A stretch of DNA of 64,000 nucleotides from Calliopum simillimum (taxonomy: Eukaryota > Arthropoda > Insecta > Diptera > Lauxaniidae). Position numbers and translations under genes: made by a program. Below are positions 1 to 12,245 of this stretch, in pieces. The notes under the pieces are model-generated. The model was not told where the DNA came from. It did not search any database and worked only from the letters and a program-made list of their open reading frames with translations. Location: contig OX638370.1 of NCBI GenBank assembly GCA_951812925.1, positions 111,366,897-111,430,896 on the forward strand, written 5' to 3'. Numbering within the stretch: the first letter of the stretch is position 1; each line of letters opens with the position of its first letter.

Positions 1-762
1 GCCCTTAGATTAAAGATTAGGGTTTTTCACCCCAAACCATATTAATCTTTTTCTGAATTAAATTAAACATTTTCCAAATCGTGTTGATCTTTTATTGAAG
101 CAAAAAGACCTTTTCCAAATCAAATTAATCTTTCTGACGCATTAAATCTTTTCTTAATCATAACGATCTTTTACAAACCCTATTGATATTTTTTCGGTGG
201 CAAACTAAACCTTTTCCAAATCATACTTATCTTTTCCTGAAGCAATTTAAACCTTTTCCAAATCATATTGATCTTATTCTGAAGCAAATTAAACCTTTTC
301 CAAATCATATTGATCTTTTTCTGTAGCAAATTGAAGTCTTTCCAAATCATATTGATATTTTTCTAAAGCAAATTTAACCTTTTTTTAAATCATATTAATC
401 TTTTTTTGAAGCAAATAAAACCTTTTGCATATCATATTGATCTTTTCTGAAGCAAATTAAACCTTTCCAAAATCATATTGAATTTTTTCTGAAGCAAATC
501 AATCTTTTCCAATTCATATTGACTTTTTTTTTCTGAAGGAAATTAAACATTTTCCAAATCATACCCAGTGTGCCAAACAGTTCATATCTCCACTTTTTTA
601 TCCGTTACGGATCCGTTTGGCACACTGGGTATTAACCTTTTTTTCCACTCCGAGTTAAATCTTTTGCCTATCATCTTTTTCTAAAGCAAATTAAACTTTT
701 TCCAAATCAAATTAACCTTTTTTTTGCATTCTGGTATTTTTCTGAAGCAAATTTAACTTACA
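1..762. repeat. Degenerate 42-bp minisatellite
   Basis: Head-to-tail copies of a unit close to ccaaatcatattgatctttt followed by tctgaagcaaattaaacctt, period about 42 bp, with many substitutions and indels. It is interrupted at 563-630 by a tiny inverted-repeat element. After 760 the motif reappears in reverse orientation (atttggaaaa). Confidence 0.85.
564..629. mobile_element. 66-bp minimal MITE (CCCAGTGTGCC family) with TA target duplication
   Basis: CCCAGTGTGCCAAAC at the left end and its exact complement GTTTGGCACACTGGG at the right end, flanked by TA at 562-563 and 630-631. It sits inside the minisatellite. It is the smallest of three family members here; the others are at 37996-39106 and 62084-62649. 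Confidence 0.8.
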
Positions 763-808
763 GATTTGATTTTTAATTTGATTTGGAAAAATGGCCGATT
801 AATTTTAT

Positions 809-2780
809 TTGGAAAAGGTTGAACTTGGAGTGGAGAACACCCACAGCAAAACAACTCATAAATTCTTTCCAGTGTATGCAAAAGCGTTAAACAATTTGTT
901 GCCGTTTCTCATCTCACATTCGCAGTGCTCCAATAACGAAAGAGCAAATAAACTTTCGCAGACAAAATTCAACGAACGAACTCGCAACACACATTTGCAA
1001 CGACGTACTCCGTACTCCTTCAGCACAACGAAAGATATCGAGAATTGTAGTATTGTACTGATGGATGCATGCGATTATCTACGCTTCAAGGATATTTTGC
1101 AAATTGCATGCAACAACTGCAACATAAACGACACACACAAAACAAAAATAACAATAACACCATTTAATAAGGAAAAAATACAACAACAAAGAAAAACAAC
1201 TGGAAAATTAATTTGCCAATTTAACCATTTTCGGCAGACAAAATACGCAGCAATGCAGCAACAACAGCAAAGCAATAAACTCTGCGATAAAGATTTTTGC
1301 TGCCGATGGTTAAATGGATGCAGCATAAACTCTACAATTGCTGTTTTCGTTTGCTTCATCGCATCTGTAAGATCTCATTTGGCTGCAGTGAGATGTTGAA
1401 AATGCGCGCACAGTGATACGTTCTAAGCATGCGTGCAAAATTTCGAACTTCTTCTACACTTTTGACGAATCAGCTTTTTCTTAAAGCAAAAAACACATCT
1501 TTTACTACACAAACTTTCTATCCAAATTCAAATCACTGTGCAACATCACTATCGTCATCAGTAGCACTTTGGCGGAGTGCACGAATTAGCCAAATTCGCT
1601 GATGTGTGATTTCGCGATGCAAAAATATTTGGTGAAAATATCGTATGCAAATTGAATTTACGAGCGTGGTGCACTCTCATTGTCGTATCTGCAATAATCA
1701 GGTCACAGAAAAACATCATTTCCATAGCAGAATGCTGGCTGACTCCGAGCTACGGCACGGCACGCGCATATGTGCGGGAGTAAATGCAGTGTTTAATACG
1801 ACTACTGTCAGCAAACATGAGTGAAAATTCTACATCTTTGTAAGAATTTTTGTGTAATAAAACTTAAGTGTTGTTGTGCCTTTCTGCTTAGAGTGGCATA
1901 ATTAGTTTTCTCCACTTATGCCTTTGCATGCAAAAATTTCTTGCAAAAATTCTTTGTCATGAGAATGGATGATAAAAGAATTTGCACAAATAAAATGAAA
2001 ATCTGCATTTGAGATGAACATGTACATTTTAGATTGTTCCGTAGGTCTACGATTGAAAAAATTAAATAAAATTTAAAACAGATATTATTTTCAAAAAAAT
2101 ATAATGTTTACTCTAATTAAGTATATGCAAACTAGTTTTCTCTGGCCTCTTCTTTCTTCCCACTTTTCCGAAAAACCCGTTTCAAAATTCCGAATAGTTT
2201 AAAAAAATATAGATGATATCCCTCTAGTTTACCTAGATATTCTTCGTTTTGATTAAGGCTTGTTGATAGTCCACCATAGATATTTTACCCACTAAATTGC
2301 CCAGATATTATTCGTTCTAACTCTGAAGCCTTTGAGTGACCTTCGGGTGCCTTCAGTTTTTTTCAGAAAACTATCAATTAAGGCTAGTTGATACTCCGCC
2401 ATGTATGTTTTTACTCCAGAAAACTATCAATTAAAGCTAGCCTGAGATATTTCCCCTCTAGTATACCTAGATATTCTTTGTCTAGACTATGAAGCATTCA
2501 GGTGACCTCCGGATATCTTCGTTTATAGTATTAAAACTTTCTCATACCTCAATTGGCCGAATAGTTTCTGAGTGATAATGCTTTAGACACACAAACAGTA
2601 ATTTTTTTACAATCATACCCTGAAGGGATGATTTTAGCGATAGAAACTATACAATGTCCTTCCTATGGTCTCAAACTATATCCATACTAAATTTCATCTA
2701 AATCGGTTCAGCGTTACTTTAGCATAATATTAGTATAAATTTTTCTAAAATACAGTACACTGAAGTATTTGTTAGAATCA
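809..2780. other. No gene recognised
   Basis: An open frame at 809-1399 has no ATG near its start (the first Met is about 85 codons in), no recognisable domain and CAA repeats, so it is not called. 1400-1830 is less AT-rich and non-repetitive to the eye; it could hold regulatory sequence or an untranslated exon. 2740-2775 resembles a terminal motif also seen near 22200 and 52900. Confidence 0.4.
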
Positions 2781-2788
2781 TGTTTTTT

Positions 2789-3410
2789 ATACCCTACACC
2801 CAGGGTATATTCACTTTGTCCTTCCGTTTGTAACGCAGAGAAGGAGACATGGCAGATATAGAAAAGTATATATATCCTTGATCAGCGTCACCTCCTAAGT
2901 TTATATAGCCATGTCTGGCTGGCTGGCTGTTTGGCTGTGTGTGCGTGCAAATACATTTTTTGGGAAAACTGAGCAACATAATTCAATGAAATTTGGTATT
3001 CTGCCTCCGTCGTTAAAGTTACTTTGGGGGATTGACAATTAGCGAAATCGGTCAATGAACACGCCTACCGCCCATACAAAAAATATATTCAAAATGCAAT
3101 TTTAGAAGTATTTTTCACGACAATGCAACCGAAATACACATAAATACTACGAATATATGCTATACTGAAAGAGTTTTTTGAGATAATCCAAATAAATTTC
3201 ACTCAAATACTAAAGACTTTAAATGCACGTTTTTTGAGATAACCCAATTAAATTTCAATCAGACACTTAGAACTATCTATGCAAGCTCTGAGCAAAAACT
3301 CGGTAGACTCGAACTGAAGGGCGTGTCACCTGCCATACCAGCAAAATGTTCAAAGTACTGCAGTGTAGGGTATTTAATGTTTGGCCAGGCCAAAGGTTAA
3401 ATCCTTAATA
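2789..3410 (+). mobile_element. INE-1/DINE-1-like Helentron-associated element, copy 1
   Basis: 5' block ATACCCTACACCCAGGGTAT is itself a hairpin. It is followed by TTTGTAACGCAG and the core AAAGTATATATATCCTTGAT, a run of CTGG repeats, subterminal GTGTAGGGTAT (3363-3373) complementary to the 5' end, and the 13-bp hairpin ttggccaggccaa (3381-3393) near the 3' end. This layout, including the core, matches Drosophila INE-1 (DNAREP1) as I remember it. Confidence 0.8.
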
Positions 3411-4390
3411 GTTTTAATATAAAAACATCGAATTTTCATGTTAAAAAGCGGGGGCTCGATATTACCTTTAGACCCATGGTTTATTGGTCAAATTTTCTTA
3501 GAATTGTCCATAGATTACGTTCCCGCTAGACAATTTGTCCCGGGAGAATTTGGCCCACACTAATGTACATATAAGTATTAAAGGATAGCAGGCCGTCGTC
3601 ATCTCGCTCATTTAATATTCCTAACATATTTCTCGACTTTGACAACGCTGCTGCTGGTTGAATTAAAATTTTTTGTGGCCATATTCTTCAACTAACACCT
3701 CTGGGATATTTGTAATCTGATTTGAATTTTATTTTGTGCTTTGTTTAAGCCAAGTTAGTAAGCTGCCAAAAACCAATCGACTGCATATTTTTGGCTAAAA
3801 TCCTTTCAAGCATCGCATCTCATCACAATACTTTGTATATTTGTAAATTTTATGTGCTCCCAGTTGCATCTGTGGTAAAAAATTCGATTTTTGTGCATTC
3901 ACTTCACTCGCTTTGTCAAGATAAACCACCAAACTAACCACGCGCGCACATTTTGGCCAATTTCTCAAATGCTTTTAAATGCCACTTTTTAACTTAGTTT
4001 GGGCTAAATGGTTTTACGATAGCCTTTTGCGCCCGCTTTTCGAACTTTTTTTTTTCTTGTTTTATACTGTTCGTGTTGTTGTTGTTGTTGTTGCTATTAT
4101 AAGCTAATGCTTTTTTGTAAAGTATTTTGCGTTCAATAGCAGATGCGTTCATTGATATCGCCGAAGAAAAAAAAAAGTTACTCCTTTTGCCACTTTTGAC
4201 TGCCTCTGCTGCTGCTCACTGTATGTGGTGGTTTTTTTTTTTTTTGTTTTTTGCAAAGTTTTCTTTGGTTTCCGGCTATTTCTATTGGTTTTATTTGCGA
4301 TTATTTGCTTGACTAGCAATAAAATGTGTTTACCGTTTTGTAACAAATAAATTTTTATTAAAAATTTGGGTTTTTCTTTTCATTTCGTAT
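3411..4390. other. No gene; short GTT microsatellite
   Basis: AT-rich unique-looking sequence with a (GTT)n run near 4072-4092 and T-rich tracts. Open frames here are short and lack any domain. Confidence 0.45.
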
Positions 4391-5450
4391 GTTGACTTGA
4401 CCTTTATGAGGTTTTAAACTTTTTGGCCGGACTTGAAAATTTTACTTATTTATGTCCCATAATTCACGCAAGATTTGAATTAGTCAATAGTATTTGTTTT
4501 TTTTTTATTGAAACTTTTAGAAGATAAAATAAGGTTTTGTATGAAGTAGCACCTCAGATAACCTACACGGCTTAGCTGGCACATACGCGCTCTTTTGTCG
4601 AAACTTTACATGACCTTATTGCATAAATGTGGCTGAATTTCAATAATGCAGCGCATAGTCTCCTCCTTCAATACCTTTCTATTTACCCTAAACTGTCGTC
4701 TGTCAAACTGTTGTCTTGTTTTGGGACACACTTTATTTACAATGTGGCGTAATAGTAATATCATCATGTGAATTGGCTGCCATTTTCGTAGTAATGTGCA
4801 CTGATCTCACAAAAAGTTAACTTGAAAATGTAAAATTAATGGCATTAGATTGAAAAATGATTTCCTTTTGAAGTAATACACATTTGTGCTCTTATTACGA
4901 CATTTTTAATTGATGTTCGGAAAAAATATCTAAGTTAAAATTGATCGGCTTGTTTTCAATAATTCTTGTTCTGTCTATAGTAAAGATGTCCACATCACAA
5001 TGACATTTGATGTCATTTGCAAAAATTATAACACATTTACACCTTTGCTCAACCATATAAAGATGTCCCATAATTCACGCAAGATTTGAAGTTATCGGCA
5101 TTTTTACGTTAAGGAGTTGCCAACAAAAAAAAAAGAATCAGTTTGATAGCTGACAACTAACTACTAAAGCTAATAAGAATGCATTGACAAAAGATTTAAA
5201 GCTGCATCAACTGAATTCTGCCACATTTATGCAAAATGGTCATGAAAAATTTCAACAAAAGAGTGCGTATGTGCCAACAAAGGGATGGCCATAATCTGCC
5301 CGATGTGCTATTCCATACATTGCCCTATTCTATCTACTGTAAGTTTTAATAAAAAAAAAAAACAAATACTAATGACAAAAATATTTGATTTGTCTTTAAG
5401 TCAAATCTTGCGTGAATTATGGAACATAACCTCATAAAGGTCAAGTCAAC
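4391..5450. mobile_element. Foldback-type element with arms of about 260-280 bp
   Basis: GTTGACTTGACCTTTATGAG at 4391 mirrors CTCATAAAGGTCAAGTCAAC ending at 5450. Inside them CCCATAATTCACGCAAGATT (4457) mirrors AATCTTGCGTGAATTATGG (5404). The complementarity continues through CACATACGCGCTCTTTTGT and CATAAATGTGGC to their complements at 5222-5275. An extra copy of the CCCATAATTCACGC motif lies at 5067 and partial copies at 5526 and 54070. No coding capacity. Confidence 0.75.
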
Positions 5451-6348
5451 ACACAAATGTATTTTAAGTTTCCACAAAACAATTACAATTGGATATAAAA
5501 CTGTTTTTTCAATTTGATTCAAATCTGGCGTGAATTATGGGACATCCTCAGAAACCTTTACCATTTATCGGAAAAAAAATCAGTTGCATAAAATTCCCAC
5601 CAAATGAAGCATCTCCTCATTAGTAACAAAGCGACGAAATCAAATTAAATTTATCACAATCACAGGAAAATTTGCATTTTTCACTCTTGTAGCATCATTG
5701 TATCAGAAAAACAAATTGAAAACCTTTTACGTTTAATAGTTCAGAATAATAGCCAAGAGAAAAATTGCAAATTAATGAAATACTTGATATCTAACAAGGA
5801 ATCGCACTCAAATGAATTTTAAATTAAAAACATCATTTTTTTTTCTCTTTAACTTTACAAACTGCCCTCTTGCGCATATCACCCCCGCGTCACTGTGTTA
5901 AAAATCCTGTCATTTTGTTTTATCAATTCACTTTTTCTCAACGACCGACCATGAGTAAAGTAACAAACTGCAAAACTTTCTTAGTTGTTGTTGCTTTAAG
6001 TTGTCTTTGCCATTGACTTCCTTTCGCTGCTAAGAGACAACGACGTTTTAGATGCATCAACTATGGACTCAAGTTGATTCCTTGTTAGAGCATCGCTAGT
6101 TGCCAAAGTATCCCCACCAGTAGCTGGCATCTGAGAGGTATTCAAGCAACGAGTTAAACTTATAAATATTTATGAAAAACTACTAGACAACTATCTGGAT
6201 GAAACTATGTATTTTTTCTCTGTGGTGTTGCATTTTTTTTGCCTTTTTACCCTTTTTCCCAAGTCGCATTTGTAATTTGTTTCTAGTTCTGTCTAGGGAT
6301 GTGCAGCGAGCGAAGAAAATGTAATGTATTCAAAGCGTGACTTTTAGG
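5451..6348. other. No gene; fragment of the preceding repeat
   Basis: Contains a stray GCGTGAATTATGGGACATC end near 5528, otherwise AT-rich sequence without coding signal. Confidence 0.4.
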
Positions 6349-6350
6349 TA

Positions 6351-7248
6351 GGGTAAACTCGGGATATGTAGCATCCCCAGGTAATATGCCACCCCCAGGT
6401 GATATGATACCCACAAATGATATGGCACCCCCAGGTGATATGGTACCCCCAGGTAATATGGCACCACCAGTTGATATGGCACCCCTTTCAATTTGAATAC
6501 TTGCAGCTTTCGTTTGAACAAAATTTAATTCAGTTGTGCGAAACATTTCTTGGTAAATAGTTCGTTTAGCTGAAGTGTTTATAATTACTTCTATGCGGGA
6601 TTTTAAAAAAATCAGAATATGGTGCATACATTTATTCGAAATAAACAGAATTGAATGTGGTTTCGTTTTTAGATCGCGAGTGAACTTGTTTATTCGTGGC
6701 TTTTTATTCGGTATACAAAAAAAAAAAGTCACCCAATTGCTGAGAGTGATATAGTTAGGGTTCCATTTCTCACTTCTTCATGTTATAAGGTACTTCAAAA
6801 TTGCAGAATTTTAGACATGTAGCATCTTCTATAGTATGAATCCTCTTTCATTTTTACCTGATTTATTAAAGCTTTTCGCTAATGTTTTAGAAAACTCTCT
6901 GAAAACTAATTGACATCACGACAAAATAAGTATCAAGTAAAAACTCTAAGAAAATAAACGGCAAGAACGTATGGTGGTTCCAAAAAAGATGACTTATAAA
7001 CGAACGGTGGCTACCAGTTTGTTTCTTCCGAGATGAATACGATGGGTGCAATGAATGTGGAGAAGACTATACAAAAACCTGTATCCAGATGATTGGATTT
7101 AATGCGTAATGTGCAGTATGTAGCAACATAAAACATGTGCATCTTATACGAATACATGCAACAGTTCTAGCTCCAAAACTTAAAGCCACTTAGGGTGCCA
7201 AATCACCCATGATATGGTGCCATCTAACCCATAACACTTTATATAATT
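6351..7248 (+). mobile_element. Decayed pogo-like element, copy 1 (right end cut by an INE-1-like insertion)
   Basis: Starts after TA with GGGTAAACTCGGGATATGTA and is followed by at least six short subrepeats of the type ccaggtgatatggcaccccc (6372-6485). Its right part (7070-7230) matches the pogo-like element at 48334-49802: the degraded GATGATTGGAT...AATGCGTAATGTGC tail and the GCCACTTAGGGTGCCAAATC block. The next element starts at 7252, so its own right terminus is lost. Confidence 0.6.
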
Positions 7249-7251
7249 TTT

Positions 7252-7651
7252 ATACCCTACACCCAAGGTATATTCACTTTATCCTTCCGTTTCTAACACA
7301 GAAGGAGGCGTGGCAGATATAAAAAAGTTTTTTGAGATAATCGAATTAAATTTTCCTCAGACACTGAAAACTATAGAGGCAAGCTCTCAACAAAAACTGG
7401 GTGAAATCGGACAAAAGGGCGTGGCACCTCTCATATAAGCAAAAGCTTCAAAATGCTATACTGAAAGAGTTTTTTGCGATAATCCAACCAAATTTCACTC
7501 AGACACTAAATACAATAAATGCAAGCTCTGAGCAAAAACTGAGTGAACTCAGGCAAGAGGGCGCGGCACCTCCCATATGAGCAAAATTTTCAAAATACTG
7601 TAGTGTAGGGTATTTAATGTTTGGCCAGGCCAAAGCTTACACCCTTACTAA
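7252..7651 (+). mobile_element. INE-1/DINE-1-like element, copy 2 (internally deleted)
   Basis: ATACCCTACACCCAAGGTAT at the 5' end, subterminal GTGTAGGGTAT at 7603-7613, hairpin ttggccaggccaa at 7621-7633 and 3' end cccttactaa. It lacks the CTGG repeat and most of the core, and keeps three units of the internal 120-140-bp repeat with GGGCGTGGCACCTC. Confidence 0.75.
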
Positions 7652-7652
7652 G

Positions 7653-8509
7653 TAGATTTCTACAATTCGCTCCTGCTCATCCCTAGTATCATCCATCTAT
7701 GTGATCCTGCCTTACAGTTTCTTCTCGTTTGTGTTGATTAATAATGAATTCAATTACTTTGTTGTTTTGGTTGGTGTTGCGCGTACATCTCACCCAGTCT
7801 GTGGTCTGCTTATTTTTTTAAAATGTTATTATTGTATAATTTTTTTTGTAATGTTTTTAGTAGATACTTTTGTTGTTGTTTTTTTTCTTATGCTTTGAGT
7901 CCTTTTTTTTGCCCCCATACTTTTGGTGTTTGTTTCAGCAACTTTTATTTGACAGCTTGTTAATTAGTCTTTAAAAATGCTTTTTCATTTAATTTTGTTT
8001 TGTTGCTCCTTGTTTGATGGAAGTTGGGATTACATTTTTTGCTCCTTTTTTTATTTTTATTTATGGTCATCGTCGTCTTTACGGGATCAAATGGTTTTTC
8101 GCTCCTTTTTTTGTTTCATTCATTATTGTGTGCTGTCATTTGGAGGGACTCGTTGATTTATGCTTAAAATGAAATCTTGAAAAATTGTTATATTTTTAGG
8201 TCAATGATTCTGGAGAAGTTATAGTGCTCGTAGCTGTTATAGAAAATTTAGAGTTTATTTAAAAACTCCAGTTTTGTAGTATTTATTAAATAAAGTACCA
8301 CTTGACCGCTTTAAGGTACTCTTTCATTGTACTCGTAAGTTATAGAAATTGTTACACAAAGTTTTGGTTTGGACTTTGTTTTTGTTTATTTGAAATACTC
8401 GTCAGTGCATTCATTCATTTGAAAGTTTGTTTAAGAAAAGTTGCCACTTCGTTTTAAGCTTGATGCAGCATAGTATATTTATGTATGATGGTTAGAAAAT
8501 GCCACTGAT
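7653..8509. other. No gene; T-rich sequence
   Basis: Long T-rich + strand tracts interspersed with unique sequence. No domain in any short open frame. Confidence 0.4.
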
Positions 8510-9385
8510 ATTTTAAGGTCTGCCTCAGGGTAGGCTTTATTGTTAATGTCTGCCATATTGATTTTATTAATTCTCACTAATCCGACCTTAATTTCTTAAG
8601 CGGCAGACCCTAATAAATTTAACAATAATTTTTTTTTTTTTAAATTTTAAAATATGGTATCTACTATAAGCTACCAGACGTAAGTAACTGTGGTTGAAAT
8701 GAGCTCAAATGCAAAATAGAAGTGATCTGCCAGTTGAATAATCTTAAAATATGAAAGAAAAATTCTTTCTTTTTGCATACCATTTTTAAATTATTTTAAA
8801 TTAAAATCAATTTTGTTATAATATTAAAACTATATTTCTGTAAATTTTACTGATTAAAAGTGGTCGATCGCAGAAATGATTTTGTTGCATATGTCTGACT
8901 TATTGATTCTATTGATTTTTACTTAACCAAGTTCATTTTGTTGAGTAATAACCCTTAAAATTTCAAAACACGATATCTGCTGATCTCCCAGATGTTTGCT
9001 GTAGTGACTGAAATTAGTTCACAAGGCACTATAAAAGTGATCTGCCAGATGAATAATTTAAGTACACTTTTTAAATTGCAGAATTTAAAAGAAAATCTAA
9101 CCCATGAAACTTAAAATTAAAAAAAAATTTAAGCAACTTTATATTTCTTTTATTGATTTCAAGTGGTCTGCTTTGAGTAAGGCTTCGTTGAAAATGTCTG
9201 CCTTATTGATTTCATTGATTTTTCCTAACCGAACTTATTTTGTTAAAAAGCAGACCCTTGATAAAGCATTCTGTTAAATTTTTTGTATAAAATTTGAAAG
9301 CATATGCCGACCTGGCAGACGTTTACTGCAGTGACTAAAATAAGCTAACAATCAGGATAAAGGTGATCTGCCAGTTTAAGAGATA
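8510..9385. repeat. 320-bp tandem repeat, three copies
   Basis: Each copy has GTCTGCC...TTATTGATT near its start, a mid-unit AGCAGACCC or equivalent, CCAGACGT...TAGTGACTGAAAT and ends with GTGATCTGCCAG at 8722, 9036 and 9363. The period is 315-326 bp and identity roughly 70 percent by eye. The SINE-like and INE-1-like families do not explain it. Confidence 0.7.
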
Positions 9386-11829
9386 CGTCAAATTTTGTTT
9401 TTGAGAGGCGTGACACCGCCGTTGGCGAAGAAAGACCCAAGTCCTGCTTTACTGCATTTTTTGTTTTGTTATATTTTTGCAACATTCATTTGAATGTAGC
9501 GCCTTTGGTGCGCTGCTATTTAATTCTCCAATGCATACACTTTTCGGTTTTTTCTTTTGTCCTTTTCCATCGCGCATATCTGCATTTTTATGTTTCACAG
9601 AAAATTTTAAACATTTCTTTGAATTAATTTCACTGACTTTTAAGTGATGGTGATGGTGAAAATATCGCATAATCGTGTTGCACAGCATTCATCGCCGACG
9701 ACGCCGCCGCAACAAATTGTGAACGACGATGTGGTATTTAAAATTTTCATATCTTTGGTGATGGTGAATGTGGAGTTTTTGCAGGAAATTGCTCTGCATT
9801 TGAGCGCGCGAATGAATATTTATGATTTGCCAATGAATTTGCATATTTTGTGCGATAAAAACTACTACATACGAACTACGAGTTACAAATATAGCGACAC
9901 GTCCTCCCGTCCGTCGATCAAGCTGTGTTGATGACGACGTTCCATTAACAGATTTGGTGCTATGGAAAAATCAAAAAAATTACAAAACGAGTACTGGAGT
10001 ACACAGAAATTTTGCAAAAGAAAACTTTGATCATAAAAAAAATTAATAATCAACAACTACTGTACGCCAAAAGCATGTTGCACAGTGTACTCGTATGTAA
10101 ACAACATTAAACATGAGATGAAAAATGATATGCAAAATGCAATAGATCGATGCTCGTTAAAAGATAAACTGAATGTTGCAGTCCACCAGTAGCAGGATGC
10201 CAAATGTCTTAAATGCATTAAAATGTAACGCTTATTAGTTGCGTCCGTCGGTCTAGTGAAGAGCACCAAATAAATTAAGCGATTGCTCTAAGCCAGCAGC
10301 AATAAAAAAATGGAGTTTATTACTTAGAGGTGTAAAATGGACAGCAGAGAAAGCAAAAATGTTTGTATTATTGATTGAGGATATTTAGATTTTTAACATA
10401 ATAGTAATGAGCCACAAATGAATTCAATTTATTAAATGCAAAATAAAAGGAAAGTGCTGGAAAGTAAACTTTTGGTTATTGAAATATTTTTATTTCGGTC
10501 TTCAATGTCCCCTATAAAAACTGGTAGGAATATCGTATGTAATGAAATCGTCGTTGATACTTACATGTTATCTTGTTCCCACACTTGAAAAAAAATAATA
10601 TTTATTTATTGACTGTATTTTCCTATGGGTAGAGTAAATTATGCTTTCAGCCAGAAAAATGTATAACCATTTTTACTTTATAACTCTAGTAAAAATTATT
10701 TTATTTTATACTTGTATCACTAACTCGCTCATGGAGAAAAACTCTTTACTCCACTCGAATTGTAAAAAAATTAAAGTATTTAACACTTAATTTCAAATAT
10801 AAATATTTCCTTATATAAACATTTTTAATTTATAATTCTAGTAAAAATATTAATGTTTGGACAGATATTTGCTTAATATACAAATTGTATACCTTTTAAT
10901 CATATAGATCAGTGGTGAAGAGCTCTAACAAGTTTTGTAATTGTAAGTAAAAATCATATTTTTCTATCACACCAACGGACTCCGGCTTGAATCCTTGTGC
11001 GGTCAGTACTTTTCTTCGTTTGAACTTTGCAGTAAAGTAAATATCACTGAAATTTTTTTTAAAAAACTACTACACGTCAAGATTCAAATTCTGAATTTAC
11101 TAAAACAGTTAGGTAAAATTTATTTTACTGGAGAGTTGTACTATATTGTCTTGAAACTCCAGTAAGTTTTTCTAGAAATTCTTACGAATTATTTTTTTTT
11201 CCTGCATCCTTTTAATTTTATTCTTGATCGAATTTTTAAAATGTGAAAAAAAATTCTACCATATATCATAACATCATGTCTGCCATTGCTATATTGCGCT
11301 AAAATTATTCCCAACAAAAAATAATTTTCAGATGTCAGACGTCCAGAACGCTGTTTTTGTATTTTACACAATTTAGAAAATGGAAAAAAAAGAATGTAAC
11401 AACATTTCATCGCCAATTATTATTATTTACGTTTTATTCCATAAAGACTCTCAAATGATAAAAACAGCATGACAGACATAAAGGCCTCTGATCTCCGTTA
11501 AAAACCATAAAAAATCGTTCTGATGCAAAATTCTTGCAAATAAAGTAAAATGGAGCTATCTACTTCCCTATTAGAGTCAGAAAATTTAATTTTTTCACAG
11601 ACCTTTATTTTAGTATTTCAAAGTGTTGGTGGAAAACATAACATAATATTGTCTTCCTATATCAAGATATTCGATGTCAAAGCTCACAAAAAACAGCTTT
11701 TTTGTAAATATCTCATTCACGCTTACTTTTACAGAAAAATTTCTTGCGGTAATTTTGTTGCCCTTAAATTTTCCTACAAAAAAGATTCTGAAGATTTTTT
11801 CATACGACTAATAGTTTAGAAGATGTCAT
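9386..11829. other. No gene recognised
   Basis: Mixed unique-looking AT-rich sequence. Open frames at 9644-9931 and 11550-11819 have no recognisable domain, no splice context and compositions typical of chance frames. Confidence 0.4.
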
Positions 11830-12245
11830 AATTCAAACTTAATCTGGCTCGCATTTCCATAGCAGAGCCCAACGGGAAACGGAAGCGCATGGAAACGACT
11901 GCAGTTGCGCTTCTAGGGAAGCATGAAGCTGCTTCCAGTGCTGTTCTTACTGCTTATCTTTTTTAACACAGCATGTCCTAGCGGAGATGCACATTTTCAG
12001 AAGCACATGAAATACGCTTCAAATACGCTTCCGTGGAAGCACACATTTGTAAGTATATGAAGCATTCCGTAGAAGTTTTTCAAATTTTAGGTTCTATTTC
12101 ACAAAAATTACTTTTTTTCTGTAACTTTTAGTAGGTTTATTAACTTTTATAAGCAATTAAAAAAAATAGAATTTGAAAAATTTTGTATGATGTGCTTCTA
12201 GTGCGCTCTTTTCGGAAGCAGCTTCATTTCTAACCGTTGCGAGTA
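11830..12245. repeat. Cluster of GAAGC-rich inverted short repeats, probable foldback remnant
   Basis: ATGAAGCTGCTTCC at 11925 has an inverted partner GGAAGCAGCTTCAT at 12215, and several CGCTTC/GAAGCG motifs lie between (11887, 12010, 12022). Boundaries uncertain. Confidence 0.4.

Noticed and set aside
809..1399. 196-codon open frame at the left of the window
   Set aside because: It begins at a TTG, not an ATG, has no recognisable domain, and has CAA/Q repeats typical of chance frames. The overlapping minus-strand frame 1075-1359 is no better.
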